NCBI RefSeq assembly: GCF_051535235.1
Contig: NZ_JBPPLZ010000008.1
Span: forward strand, 62,001-126,000
Reading direction: 5' to 3'
Length of the DNA stretch: 64,000 bases
From: Nitrobacter sp051535235
GTDB taxonomy: Bacteria > Pseudomonadota > Alphaproteobacteria > Rhizobiales > Xanthobacteraceae
Shown: positions 51,140-58,692 of the stretch, piece by piece
Numbering within the stretch: the first letter of the stretch is position 1
Layout of the letters: the number at the start of each line of letters is the position of its first letter
The notes under the pieces: generated by a model
What the model was told of the DNA's origin: nothing
The model's database searches: none
What the model saw: only the letters and a program-made list of their open reading frames with translations
Position numbers and translations under genes: made by a program

Positions 51140-51505
51140 ATGACTTCGGACAGACCCGCGTCTTGGCGCATGCCTTCGCCCAAACAATTCGAAAAGGTGG
51201 CGCTCGAGCAACACGCCTCCGCTCCATCTGAGGATGACGGCTGGTGGGACTCGGTTCTCAACGATCCCCGCGCGGCGGGCACCCCTCGCCTGCAAATCCA
51301 GCAACTTCGCCTGAACGAAATCCCACGTGAGATTTTGCGCGTTGATTGCATGCGCTGCGGACGAGCCGTTGAGATCCGACACGCCGATGCGGTGCGGCTG
51401 TATGGTCCACATGCGGTTTGGAAAGACGTCGCGCAACGGTTGCTAGACGATGGCTGTCAGCAGCGCACTGGACGGTATGAGAGCGATGGTTGTTGGCCGG
51501 GGTAG
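51140..51505 (+). CDS. Conserved hypothetical protein with C-terminal Cys pairs
   Basis: A 121 aa protein whose C-terminal half looks conserved in Bradyrhizobiaceae: LRLNEIPREILRVDCMRCGRAVEI, then DAVRLYGPHAVWKDVAQRLLDDGCQQRTGRYESDGCWPG. Four cysteines in a CxxC plus two later Cys suggest a small zinc-binding fold. The N-terminus is variable; ATG 51170 is an alternative start. Function unknown; such proteins occur in phage-like islands. Confidence 0.72.
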   Translation: MTSDRPASWRMPSPKQFEKVALEQHASAPSEDDGWWDSVLNDPRAAGTPRLQIQQLRLNEIPREILRVDCMRCGRAVEIRHADAVRLYGPHAVWKDVAQRLLDDGCQQRTGRYESDGCWPG

Positions 51506-51554
51506 AAGTGTTGGTGGTGGGTTGCTTCCCCACCACCGCACATGAGGTGACTAC

Positions 51555-52067
51555 TTATCCCAGCCTCAACTCTCGCATTCTGATCCGCGCTACGTCCGGC
51601 GACACATCGAATGTCTGAGCCATTTGCGCAAAGCTTTTGACTTTGGCTCGAAACTTTTCTCGCACGAGCGGCGCGGGCATGAGAATGGTGGCTGCGTAGC
51701 TGTTCGCTTGTCGTTCAATCACGTCTCCACGTGAACTGCGATACATAGCGTCATCGACAATACCATCGCCAATCAGGCTTCTATGAAGAACATAGTGAGC
51801 TAATTCATGCGCAATCGTGAAGCGCTGGCGCGTGCGGGGATGGCTGCCGTTTATAGTGATTTTAAACCGGTCACTAAAGCGACCCGCACGTTCAATCTTG
51901 CCGGAGATATCATCCGGCAAGCGATCGTCGAATGAAATACTGATGCCCAACGCACCAGCGATCGCCTCAACGTCGATCGGCGCTGTTCGTTGATAGGAAC
52001 TAATTACTTCAGCTGCCGTCGGGCGCGCCGTTGAGCCGGCTTCCAATAGCTGCGTTCGCATATTCAT
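51555..52067 (-). CDS. ImmA/IrrE-family metallo-endopeptidase
   Basis: A 170 aa zinc peptidase (M78) of the type that cleaves repressors of mobile elements. The HExxH motif is in RFTIAHELAHYVLHRSLIG; the third ligand is probably in ERQANSYAATILMP. The N-terminus SSYQRTAPIDVEAIAGALGISISFDDRLPDDISGKIE is standard. ATG 52067 is chosen because upstream residues are non-conserved. The 5' end overlaps the membrane-protein gene by 59 nt. No Xre-type repressor partner is adjacent. Confidence 0.9.
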   Translation of the reverse strand: MNMRTQLLEAGSTARPTAAEVISSYQRTAPIDVEAIAGALGISISFDDRLPDDISGKIERAGRFSDRFKITINGSHPRTRQRFTIAHELAHYVLHRSLIGDGIVDDAMYRSSRGDVIERQANSYAATILMPAPLVREKFRAKVKSFAQMAQTFDVSPDVARIRMRELRLG

Positions 52068-52422
52068 CACCACTGCCTTGCCCAACCTCCTGATCTTGAA
52101 GGGTTCGGACGGTACGCCCCGCAATCTCCTCTGCCGTTTCCTTCGCTACTTGGCTGGCCGTTTCTCTCGCCACCTCGCGCAGTGACTTGTACCCCCATAG
52201 CGCTAGAACAGCCAAAAAGATCGTCAAAACCGCAATCATGACGGCCAAAGCAGCCAAGACGATTGTAATCAGTTCGGCCGACGTATACTTCGCGCCGGTC
52301 TCAAAGCCACGAGAGACTATATAAGCACATAGCGCCCAAGCCGCCACAACATTGGCGGCAATAAAGATGCGCCCAAACCAACCCATTCTCTCTTTCTCAT
52401 GCGAATCGTCTAACGGTAGCAT
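52009..52422 (-). CDS. Membrane protein with two TM helices and a coiled-coil tail, paired with ImmA
   Basis: A 137 aa protein from ATG 52422. Two hydrophobic segments (IFIAANVVAAWALCAYIV; LITIVLAALAVMIAVLTIFLAVLALW) are followed by an amphipathic helix (KSLREVARETASQVAKETAEEIAGRTV) that should lie in the cytoplasm. The last 20 codons overlap the ImmA gene in another frame. No family is recognised; ATG 52476 is an alternative start. Confidence 0.75.
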   Translation of the reverse strand: MLPLDDSHEKERMGWFGRIFIAANVVAAWALCAYIVSRGFETGAKYTSAELITIVLAALAVMIAVLTIFLAVLALWGYKSLREVARETASQVAKETAEEIAGRTVRTLQDQEVGQGSGDEYANAAIGSRLNGAPDGS

Positions 52423-52550
52423 GACGGAGTCGAGAGTTTGGTTAATCTTTTGACGGCACCACCGCTCCCGCCACACCCGCTGCCCCGGCCGCTGGCCGTC
52501 ACAGTGTCACGCTGCCCTCTTCCGCGCCTTCCGCCCCGCAATTTGCCGCT

Positions 52551-53306
52551 TCATCCATGACACCGCTTCTCGCGCGGCGCGCGCCAAGCGGTCCAATCAA
52601 TCGGCCGCGGCACGATCCGCTCGCCAACCTTATCCTCCGCCCAGGTATGTACAACGCGCTGAGTGACGCCATTGCGGTCAACGGTGGTCAATGCAGCCTG
52701 GCCACCGACGTAACATCTTCCGTCTTCCATGCGCTTGCGGCGCTGGATTTCCAGCATGTGTAATAGGTCGATTTCCGCATCTCGTTTATCGCGGTCGACA
52801 CCGATCGGCCATCCGGCAGCAATTAGTTCGCCGACCTGTGGCATTGGGTTGGCGATGATCGGCAATTCGATCAGATCATGAGCGACGCTATCCGGATCGG
52901 TGTGCGGGTTGTTGCGCTCAAGAAATTTCGCCTTCTCGCCGCCGTTGGAAAGCTCAATAGCGAAACATGCCGGCCTATCTTCGCGCTCCAGCCAACCGAC
53001 TAAAATGACCGTCGCATATTCGCTCGAACTATTACGCTCATTTTTCACGTACCAATCGAAGGCACCGCGAAACCACTCACGGTCCTTAGCAACTACCTCA
53101 TCGAATGAAGTACAATCTAGCTCCAGCATTTCAGCGAGCAAGTAAGGAAAGGATGCCGGTCCCGTTGCTGTGATCGCGGCACGCATGCCTTTCAATGGAA
53201 TACATTTCTGCATGTTGGTTTGCAGCACCTCGCCATCAGCATAGAGCAGCCCATCGGTCATCAGGTGCACAGCGTCGCTCTGAACTAAAACATTCACCGC
53301 ACTCAC
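52551..53306 (-). CDS. Proteasome-like Ntn-hydrolase candidate, phage-encoded
   Basis: A 251 aa protein whose N-terminus resembles a proteasome beta / HslV strand set: SAVNVLVQSDAVHLMTDG, then VLQTNMQKCIPLKGMRAAITATGPASFPYLL. After removal of Met, Ser1, Asp17 and Lys33 fall on the positions of the proteasome catalytic Thr1, Asp/Glu17 and Lys33. The C-terminal half is unassigned. GTG 53306 overlaps the tape-measure stop (TAGTG). The role may be tail maturation or a structural Ntn fold; activity is inference. Confidence 0.6.
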   Translation of the reverse strand: MSAVNVLVQSDAVHLMTDGLLYADGEVLQTNMQKCIPLKGMRAAITATGPASFPYLLAEMLELDCTSFDEVVAKDREWFRGAFDWYVKNERNSSSEYATVILVGWLEREDRPACFAIELSNGGEKAKFLERNNPHTDPDSVAHDLIELPIIANPMPQVGELIAAGWPIGVDRDKRDAEIDLLHMLEIQRRKRMEDGRCYVGGQAALTTVDRNGVTQRVVHTWAEDKVGERIVPRPIDWTAWRAPREKRCHG

Positions 53307-54592
53307 TACATAGCCTCCATCATTGATAGCGCTCGCACACCACGACCAATCGTCGGCGTGCCTGCTTTTAGTTGAGCGTTGCGTTTGGATACCGAATTTA
53401 TCGATGACAGGAACCGCTTCGCGGACGACTCGGCGGCTTTCCCCTGATCCTCGATCGATTTCTTCAGCTCGTTAGCCGATAAAATAGCAAGCTGATTGGC
53501 CCGTCCGGCAGCGGCGTCAAATCTATCCTGCTGCGTCTTCGCCTTCGCCATGGCGTCATTATAGTTTTTAAGAATCTTCTCGCGGTCAGAAAGATTGGGA
53601 GAGACCGTGGAATTCAGCGCGCCCAACGCCTTTTGAAAATCCTTCGCACCTTGAATTGCGTCAAGTTGCGCAAAATTTAGTTTTTGTACCGCCTTGGCCG
53701 CGCGATCGATCTCTAATGCGACACCGGACGCTCTCTCGGTCATATTCAGCATGTTCGACGCCATGTCTTTTAGACCTTTGTCGGCGTCGCTACTGATGAT
53801 ATTGGCTAGAGCAACTCTCAGCGATTGAATATCAGGCTTGCCACTGGCCACGCTTCTTGCGAACGTATCTACTGCAGACGAGATAGAGCCGAACGACTTG
53901 CCGAACTGGTCTGCGGTTTGACCAGCCTGCATCGCAAGATTGCGCTGCCACTCAACACTTGACTGCAGCGAGAATGATAGGCTCTTGGAAAGCGAATTTA
54001 GTTCCTTTTGCAGGTCAGTGGTCTTGAAGCCGGCCAAAACCTGGAGGACAGCCACAGCCTCATGCACCGCGGTGTCGACGCCCTTCCCGGCCTCACCATA
54101 GGCATCTTTGAGCGCCTTAATGGCCTCGGCGTGCGCTTTCAGTTTGTCATCAAGATCGTCGACAGCACCTATGGCCTTCGCGCCATACTGGATGGCAGCG
54201 CCACCAAGTGCGATAATGCCAATCGTCGCCAGCGATGTGGGCGTTAGCAGGGACTTGAATGCGCTGCCCAACAAGGCAACAGCCCCGGCCGCCCCGTGCT
54301 GCCCAATCACCTGATTGATCTGCGTGCCCTGCTGCAGTGCGACAGTAAATGGAGATTGCCCACCCTGTAACTGGACGGCAATGTCCTGAAACTGCGCAGC
54401 AAGGTTCGCGGTCTCAAACCGAGTTTTACCGATCGACTTGGTAACATCGTCGATTTTTGCAGGCGTCTTGGTGAACGCCTGCGCCGCACTGTTGTCGACG
54501 TCGCCAATTTGCTTTACCAGCTTGTCAAGCTGGCGCTGCATGGCGCGCGTGTCAGCCGAAATCGATAATACTAGTTGTTCGTTGTCGGCCAT
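53306..54592 (-). CDS. Phage tail tape-measure protein (short)
   Basis: Sets tail length in siphophage-like particles. The start EQLVLSISADTRAMQRQLDKLVKQIGDVDNSAAQAF and NLAAQFQDIAVQLQGGQSPFTVALQQGTQINQVI match the prophage tape-measure type. A hydrophobic block (TPTSLATIGIIALGGAAIQYGAKAIGAV) and long helices with Ala/Lys heptads follow. At 428 aa it is short; at roughly 1.5 Å per residue that implies a tail near 60 nm. ATG 54592 follows TAA of a 15-codon ORF that carries its ribosome-binding site (AGGAGG). Confidence 0.82.
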   Translation of the reverse strand: MADNEQLVLSISADTRAMQRQLDKLVKQIGDVDNSAAQAFTKTPAKIDDVTKSIGKTRFETANLAAQFQDIAVQLQGGQSPFTVALQQGTQINQVIGQHGAAGAVALLGSAFKSLLTPTSLATIGIIALGGAAIQYGAKAIGAVDDLDDKLKAHAEAIKALKDAYGEAGKGVDTAVHEAVAVLQVLAGFKTTDLQKELNSLSKSLSFSLQSSVEWQRNLAMQAGQTADQFGKSFGSISSAVDTFARSVASGKPDIQSLRVALANIISSDADKGLKDMASNMLNMTERASGVALEIDRAAKAVQKLNFAQLDAIQGAKDFQKALGALNSTVSPNLSDREKILKNYNDAMAKAKTQQDRFDAAAGRANQLAILSANELKKSIEDQGKAAESSAKRFLSSINSVSKRNAQLKAGTPTIGRGVRALSMMEAM

Positions 54593-54640
54593 TTATGCGT
54601 CGCCTCCTCTGGATGCCGCGTCTATCTCCTCCGCGCTCAT
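54593..54640 (-). CDS. 15-residue mini-ORF coupling the tail protein and tape-measure genes
   Basis: Reads MSAEEIDAASRGGDA. Its ATG overlaps the tail-protein TGA (TGATG) and its TAA directly precedes the tape-measure ATG, filling the gap exactly. It contains the AGGAGG for the next gene. It may be only a coupling leader or a remnant of a tail assembly chaperone. Confidence 0.4.
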   Translation of the reverse strand: MSAEEIDAASRGGDA

Positions 54641-55605
54641 CAATGCACGATTTCTTCAATCGCCAGGAAGCCGAAATTAACGCCTCCCAATAGGCGCCCA
54701 ACGCTGTTTCCGTTGACGTAGAGCGAACTTCCGCTGCCTGTGCCCACGCGAATATGGATAGTTTGGGAAGTTGTGGCGCCCGGAACAAACTCGTGTTCTA
54801 TATACATCAATTGAGAGAAGTTGGCCGCAGTAGACGAGTAACGAGCGCAGATCGCGCCAGCCCCGGAATTCAAAAACATCGCGACTATGATGTTGTCCTG
54901 CGAACCGACCGCCATCGAGATAGAGAATCTGACGCGCAAGGAATTCGTTGTGGTTTTGGGAGTGATCGAAGCCGAAATGATTTCGGTGCCTTCGGTGTTC
55001 TGCGGAATCGAGTTGTCAATCGGGATAACGGCGGTCGTGGTCGAGTACGTCGCAATCTCCGCGTACGAAGTGTCAATTACGGTGCCACTCGTGGGTAGGC
55101 CAATTGCTTCCCGCGCAGCTTCTTCATCTGTCGCAGTCAACACAGCAGCACCGACCGCGGTTGCGCCAATTGCATCCTGCGCTGCATCTTCATCTGTCGC
55201 AGTGAATAGTGCCTTCCCGACAGTTGTACCACCGAGATTATCCAATGCGGCGTCGGCGTCGGCGAGATCGGCAAGGTTATTGACTGGAATTAAAATATCC
55301 GCAGCGGCTGCGGTGAAGCCAAACCCCGCCGTTCCACTCAAATCAATCTTGGACGTTCCGACCGTCCCGCCGATCTTGGACTTTGTGACTGTTGTGCGCT
55401 CCATCGCAGCGACGCTGCTTTTGATGGTCCCGACGCCTTCCTCGAAATCGGTACCGTCGACGATGAAATAACGCACCGTATTACCGTCAACGGCGCCAGC
55501 TTCTGCCGGCGTCAGGAACGCATTCGATGAAGCGGAACCGAACGTGACGTCTCCAGTCCCGGTCGTTGGGGTATTACCTTTAACGCGATCGAATAGCTTC
55601 AGCAT
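54640..55605 (-). CDS. Phage tail / fibre-like structural protein with 22-residue repeats
   Basis: A 321 aa protein from ATG 55605, two bases after the previous stop. The N-terminus MLKLFDRVKGNTPTTGTGDVTFGSASS suggests attachment to the tail. The centre has repeats of about 22 residues (KALFTATDEDAAQDAIGATAV; AAVLTATDEEAAREAIGLPTS, preceded by a weaker ADADAALDNLGGTTV), typical of fibre stalks. The C-terminal Ser/Thr-rich beta domain (about residues 190-321) may bind receptors. Family not firmly assigned. Confidence 0.7.
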   Translation of the reverse strand: MLKLFDRVKGNTPTTGTGDVTFGSASSNAFLTPAEAGAVDGNTVRYFIVDGTDFEEGVGTIKSSVAAMERTTVTKSKIGGTVGTSKIDLSGTAGFGFTAAAADILIPVNNLADLADADAALDNLGGTTVGKALFTATDEDAAQDAIGATAVGAAVLTATDEEAAREAIGLPTSGTVIDTSYAEIATYSTTTAVIPIDNSIPQNTEGTEIISASITPKTTTNSLRVRFSISMAVGSQDNIIVAMFLNSGAGAICARYSSTAANFSQLMYIEHEFVPGATTSQTIHIRVGTGSGSSLYVNGNSVGRLLGGVNFGFLAIEEIVH

Positions 55606-55607
55606 CT

Positions 55608-55751
55608 TTAGATACCCTCGCCCGGAATGAAGCCGCATCCAGATCCAAGCGGATCAACAGGTTCGTTTTGCGGTGCTGACTTCTTGTCATCCTGCTTTTC
55701 AGCATGCGTCAGATTTTCAATTGGGTTCTCACGCGCATCATCATTCGTCAT
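55608..55751 (-). CDS. 47-residue phage protein upstream of the tail gene
   Basis: MTNDDARENPIENL... ending PVDPLGSGCGFIPGEGI. ATG 55751 is preceded by GGAGAG (3 nt spacing), and the TAA lies two bases before the next ATG, so it is part of the minus-strand operon. No function known; composition is hydrophilic. Confidence 0.6.
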   Translation of the reverse strand: MTNDDARENPIENLTHAEKQDDKKSAPQNEPVDPLGSGCGFIPGEGI

Positions 55752-55832
55752 AGTCTCTCCATTTGTTGGTGAATTACCGCGCGCCAGTTCATCCGTGGTC
55801 GCGCGGTGGTGGTGGTTGGGCAGCTAACTGAA

Positions 55833-55848
55833 AGCCGCGGATGCGGCT
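55833..55848. terminator. Small hairpin in the spacer before the 47-residue gene
   Basis: AGCCGC-GGAT-GCGGCT makes a 6 bp stem; on the minus strand it is followed by TTCAGTT. Weak terminator or structure in the leader between divergent genes. Confidence 0.3.
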
Positions 55849-55944
55849 GACTTTGAGGAAGAACGGCTCTTTCCCCGAATTACTTGCCGGTCTCGGAACC
55901 ACGGCCAGCCGTTTCGGTTATCGACCGGACCAGGAGCAGAAACG

Positions 55945-56181
55945 ATGGACACAGATCGCATAAGCGAAGCCGCAGAGTCGGCTTTGGAGAAAACTCAAGA
56001 CGCTGCAGGACGGGTAAAAGATGCCATGACGGAAGCGACTGAGCGCCTATCCAGCGCGGGTTCGCAAGCCTATGATCGCGGTTCCGAACTGGTAGAACAA
56101 AGGCCGGGCAGCTCGCTACTTGTTGCTGGTCTCGTCGGTTTTGCGCTCGGTGTCCTTGTTACTCGCGGAACCGATAGCTAA
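55945..56181 (+). CDS. DUF883/ElaB-like membrane-anchored protein
   Basis: A 78 aa protein with a long amphipathic helix (AAESALEKTQDAAGRVKDAMTEATERLSSAGSQAYDRGSELV) and a C-terminal membrane helix (SLLVAGLVGFALGVLVTRG). This is the layout of ElaB/YqjD/DUF883 proteins that tether to the inner membrane, some reported to bind ribosomes. AGGAG is 9 nt before the ATG. It is the only plus-strand gene in the minus-strand phage block, with a hairpin after it, like a moron gene. Confidence 0.72.
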   Translation: MDTDRISEAAESALEKTQDAAGRVKDAMTEATERLSSAGSQAYDRGSELVEQRPGSSLLVAGLVGFALGVLVTRGTDS

Positions 56182-56186
56182 GACGG

Positions 56187-56204
56187 CCAGTTTTTAGAAA
56201 CTGG
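56187..56204. terminator. Hairpin between the DUF883-like and HNH genes
   Basis: CCAGTTT-TTAG-AAACTGG forms a perfect 7 bp stem in the 30 bp convergent spacer. Possibly bidirectional; there is no clean T-run. Confidence 0.5.
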
Positions 56205-56211
56205 ACCCTCC

Positions 56212-56514
56212 CTAGCGAGGCCAACCGTCTGCCCCGAAGGTGACAACAGCCTGGCCAAGCTCGATGCGCTGTTTCGTAGAGTTATGACACGCGGAGCAGA
56301 GACTCTGCAGATTGTTCGGATCGTGGAATAACGCAATGTCGCCCTTATGGGGAGTGATGTGATCGGCTACGGTCGCCGCTTCTACCAAATCGCTATCCAG
56401 ACAGAACCTGCACAACGGCTCTACCGCTAATTGGTGCTCACGGAGACGCCGCCACCGAGTAGTACTATATAATCGATGCCACGCGGTTGCGACCGGGCGG
56501 CGGCTACTACCCAT
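56212..56514 (-). CDS. HNH endonuclease
   Basis: A 100 aa phage-type HNH nuclease. Zinc knuckles CRFC and CSAC flank the active site ADHITPHKGDIALFHDPNNLQSLCSACHN (His-Asn-His). WHRLYSTTRWRRLREHQLAVEPLC is the usual start. ATG 56514 overlaps the stop of the 58-residue gene. HNH nucleases next to head genes usually assist terminase in DNA packaging; no terminase gene is seen here. Confidence 0.88.
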   Translation of the reverse strand: MGSSRRPVATAWHRLYSTTRWRRLREHQLAVEPLCRFCLDSDLVEAATVADHITPHKGDIALFHDPNNLQSLCSACHNSTKQRIELGQAVVTFGADGWPR

Positions 56515-56683
56515 CAACCCGCCTCACCCGCGACACGCGCAACAGAGCCTCGCAACCTTCGTCATCCTCGAATGCGATGAGGAATTTTGGCGAATGCTCA
56601 TCGTCCGTTACGCCCAGAACCATACAGTCAGTCCATAGGCCGCCGCATTGGAATTCTGCGGGATAGCTAGCTACGGGGATCAT
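56507..56683 (-). CDS. 58-residue hypothetical protein between prohead protease and HNH
   Basis: MIPVASYPAEFQCGGLW... with FLIAFEDDEGCEALLRVSRVRRVDG at the end. ATG 56683 overlaps the prohead-protease stop (ATGA) and its TAG overlaps the HNH start, so it is tightly embedded in the operon. Unknown function. Confidence 0.6.
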   Translation of the reverse strand: MIPVASYPAEFQCGGLWTDCMVLGVTDDEHSPKFLIAFEDDEGCEALLRVSRVRRVDG

Positions 56684-57183
56684 ACCGCGATCCCCCGCTT
56701 GCGCATCTTGGCCTCACAGCGCCGCCGTGCGGCGGCTGCGGCGGTCTCTGAACGTAGGCTCGCGGATGTGCTTTCGTAAGCTGGAAAGGCCGTTAAAGTC
56801 AGCTCAAAAAGATCGACGTCCGTAATTGTCCGAAGCGGTAACCTATCGCCGCCGTCTGCCCATTCCTCAGCACGCGCTCGAAATCCGAATGAACATCCCT
56901 TCACATCCTGCCTGCCAACCGTGCCGAGCGCGGTCTGCCCCTCAGGCGTCGTCGGATCGACCTGGAGCGAAAAATATAAGCCTGCTCGATCCTCACGGAG
57001 AGACAGCGTCGTCGGGGTGCGACCCAGCACCCTGCCGGAGTCGTGGTCGAGCAACATCACAACATCTGGCTTTTCTTTTAGGGTTCTGGTGAAAGCTCCG
57101 GGAGCAATCCTCTCCCGGAACTCTCCAGCGATTACAGTCTCGTCGTTAAATCGCACAGCAAACCCGCTGATAACATCAACCAC
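56680..57183 (-). CDS. HK97-family prohead protease
   Basis: Maturation protease that cleaves the scaffold/delta domain of capsid proteins, 167 aa from GTG 57183. Motifs: FAVRFNDETVIAGEFRERIAPGAF, catalytic His in MLLDHDSGRVLGRTPTTLSL, and Ser in VKGCSFGFRARAEEW, followed by LFELTLTAFPAYESTSASLR. The longer frame upstream overlaps another gene and is not conserved. No major capsid gene follows it, which is unusual. Confidence 0.88.
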   Translation of the reverse strand: MVDVISGFAVRFNDETVIAGEFRERIAPGAFTRTLKEKPDVVMLLDHDSGRVLGRTPTTLSLREDRAGLYFSLQVDPTTPEGQTALGTVGRQDVKGCSFGFRARAEEWADGGDRLPLRTITDVDLFELTLTAFPAYESTSASLRSETAAAAARRRCEAKMRKRGIAV

Positions 57184-57364
57184 GTTTCTTCTTCTCCGCG
57201 GCGTCAAGCTTAGCCTCCTTCCGGCCGAGGCGAGACTTCGACCGCAATTCGCGGGCAATCTCGATTGGATCGGTGCTCGCGTATGTTGCTGGCTTTCCGG
57301 GAAGTTTGATGTGCCGTTTACTTTTCTGGCGCTTCTCTCGGATGTTCTCGGCTTTCTCAAACAC
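57176..57364 (-). CDS. 62-residue basic protein, hypothetical
   Basis: MFEKAENIREKRQKSKRHIKLPGKPATYASTDPIEIARELRSKSRLGRKEAKLDAAEKKKRG fills the space between two phage genes by overlapping frames (8 nt on each side). It is very rich in Lys/Arg. GTG 57364 is used. A nucleic-acid or packaging role would be a guess. Confidence 0.55.
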   Translation of the reverse strand: MFEKAENIREKRQKSKRHIKLPGKPATYASTDPIEIARELRSKSRLGRKEAKLDAAEKKKRG

Positions 57365-57923
57365 CGTAGCCCGCCTCCTTCGCCGCGCGCAGATAACGAT
57401 CGAGATGACCATCGTGCCGATCACCGCAGAAGGTCGGTTGCATCGGGACGAGATGTGTCCACGCAATGTCGTTGGCGATAAAATCGTCGAGCAGCGACTC
57501 GTAATCTTCACGCGCTACCCGCAGCGCAGTCACAGCGGCGACCATTGCTTTGACGCGACGGGTGTATTCAGGCCTAACCGCGGCGCATACCGCCACCGAG
57601 GCTGGACCGCGTGCATCTGCAAGTCTGCGGCGAACAATCTCAAGAGCATCTTCGACGTCGTGCTCAGAGGTTCGGATATCTGCGAGGCGCTTGTGTAGAA
57701 GAGTATCAGTCTCGGGATCGTCACCGAGAAGCTCAGCGACTCTTTGCGGCGTTCGGTGCGTTGGCGCGGGAAGAGCCTTGATCTGCTTTTCCACTTCGCG
57801 GCGTTCATTACGCAGTGTCGATTGGCGCTCCAGAAGAACGGATCTCTTGGTAACGAGCGCTGCATATTCCGGGCTAAATTCCAAGCTCGGCACGACAAAT
57901 GCTTCAGTAGATTTCTTTGCCAC
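57357..57923 (-). CDS. Hypothetical phage protein (188 aa), coiled coil
   Basis: Helical protein: EYAALVTKRSVLLERQSTLRNERREVEKQIKALP, then DTLLHKRLADIRTSEHDVEDALEIVRRRLADARG. The C-terminus has a distinct part (LDDFIANDIAWTHLVPMQPTFCGDRHDGHLDRYLRAAKEAG). GTG 57923 overlaps the previous stop by one base. No family recognised; its place before the prohead protease is where terminase/portal genes normally lie. Confidence 0.65.
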   Translation of the reverse strand: MAKKSTEAFVVPSLEFSPEYAALVTKRSVLLERQSTLRNERREVEKQIKALPAPTHRTPQRVAELLGDDPETDTLLHKRLADIRTSEHDVEDALEIVRRRLADARGPASVAVCAAVRPEYTRRVKAMVAAVTALRVAREDYESLLDDFIANDIAWTHLVPMQPTFCGDRHDGHLDRYLRAAKEAGYGV

Positions 57924-58453
57924 TATCTGGCCTTTCCAAAAAGTTCATCAAGAATATTCGCAACTGCTGCAACCGGAATCGTCGTTGCGGTTCTGTGCCC
58001 ATCACGCTCCCAGTGGCCCGCGTTGGCTCCAGGATTGCGATAGCGACCGACACGGCTAGGCTGTTCGATCGAGACCTCGGGCCACGATCTGACGAACGTC
58101 AAAGACGATTTCCGCGCATCGGGATCACCGCGACGAGCTAAATCGACAACAAGGTCGACAGCCTCCGCGGCGTTTCGCGGAATGCCCACGGGCGCGCCTT
58201 CAGGAAGGATGGTGCCGGATGGGACGAGCTGAAGATATTCGGCGGACTCGGTGTCGGCCAACCGCAGCTTGGACGTAACCGCAATGGCTACGATTAATCG
58301 GATGGTGTCGTCTTCATCAAGTTCTGGCGCTCGGGCTGGGCCACCTGATGGAATGACGCCCTCCTCGCTTAAGCGGCGGGCGATAGCGCTGGCTCGCGCG
58401 GGATCGAAGCCAAGTGCGTCGATGGCCGCGAGCACGTTGGCAAGTTTTGCCAA
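57923..58453 (-). CDS. Hypothetical phage protein (176 aa)
   Basis: TTG 58453 has AGGAG 8 nt upstream, so this start is well supported. The protein begins AKLANVLAAIDALGFDPARASAIARRLSEEG, a possible small helical DNA-binding region. The centre is Pro/Ala-rich, and the end carries VGRYRNPGANAGHWERDGHRTATTIPVAAVANILDELFG. It leads the tightly overlapped phage gene block. Function unknown. Confidence 0.65.
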   Translation of the reverse strand: MAKLANVLAAIDALGFDPARASAIARRLSEEGVIPSGGPARAPELDEDDTIRLIVAIAVTSKLRLADTESAEYLQLVPSGTILPEGAPVGIPRNAAEAVDLVVDLARRGDPDARKSSLTFVRSWPEVSIEQPSRVGRYRNPGANAGHWERDGHRTATTIPVAAVANILDELFGKAR

Positions 58454-58499
58454 TCTCGTTGCTCCTGTTTTGAAATTGTCGATTGATGGGTGAAATGAA

Positions 58500-58518
58500 A
58501 AGCCGGCCTGCGCGGCTT
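58500..58518 (-). terminator. Hairpin with T-rich tail after the 339-residue gene
   Basis: AAGCCG and CGGCTT form a 6 bp stem with a 7 nt loop; on the minus strand TTTTCATTTC follows. It may separate the 339-residue gene from the phage structural block. Confidence 0.4.
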
Positions 58519-58692
58519 ACGAAAAAAGGATGGCACGGGGATCGAACTCGCGCCGAAGTCGCGCACGTCACGTCGACGGCCACATCGCTGTGACCTTCAA
58601 TAGAATACGGTCCTGTACCCCGGACGAGGGACGTTTACTTTCTTCAATCTGGACATGGTGTCCAAATTGAAACGTGTTCACCGTGTTCGGGT

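Noticed and set aside
58527..58600. tRNA-like T-arm on the minus strand (GAGTTCGATCCCCGTGCCATCC)
   Set aside because: The T-loop looks right, but the T-stem has a mismatch and no 5' acceptor strand GGATGGC is found upstream. At most it is a tRNA remnant.
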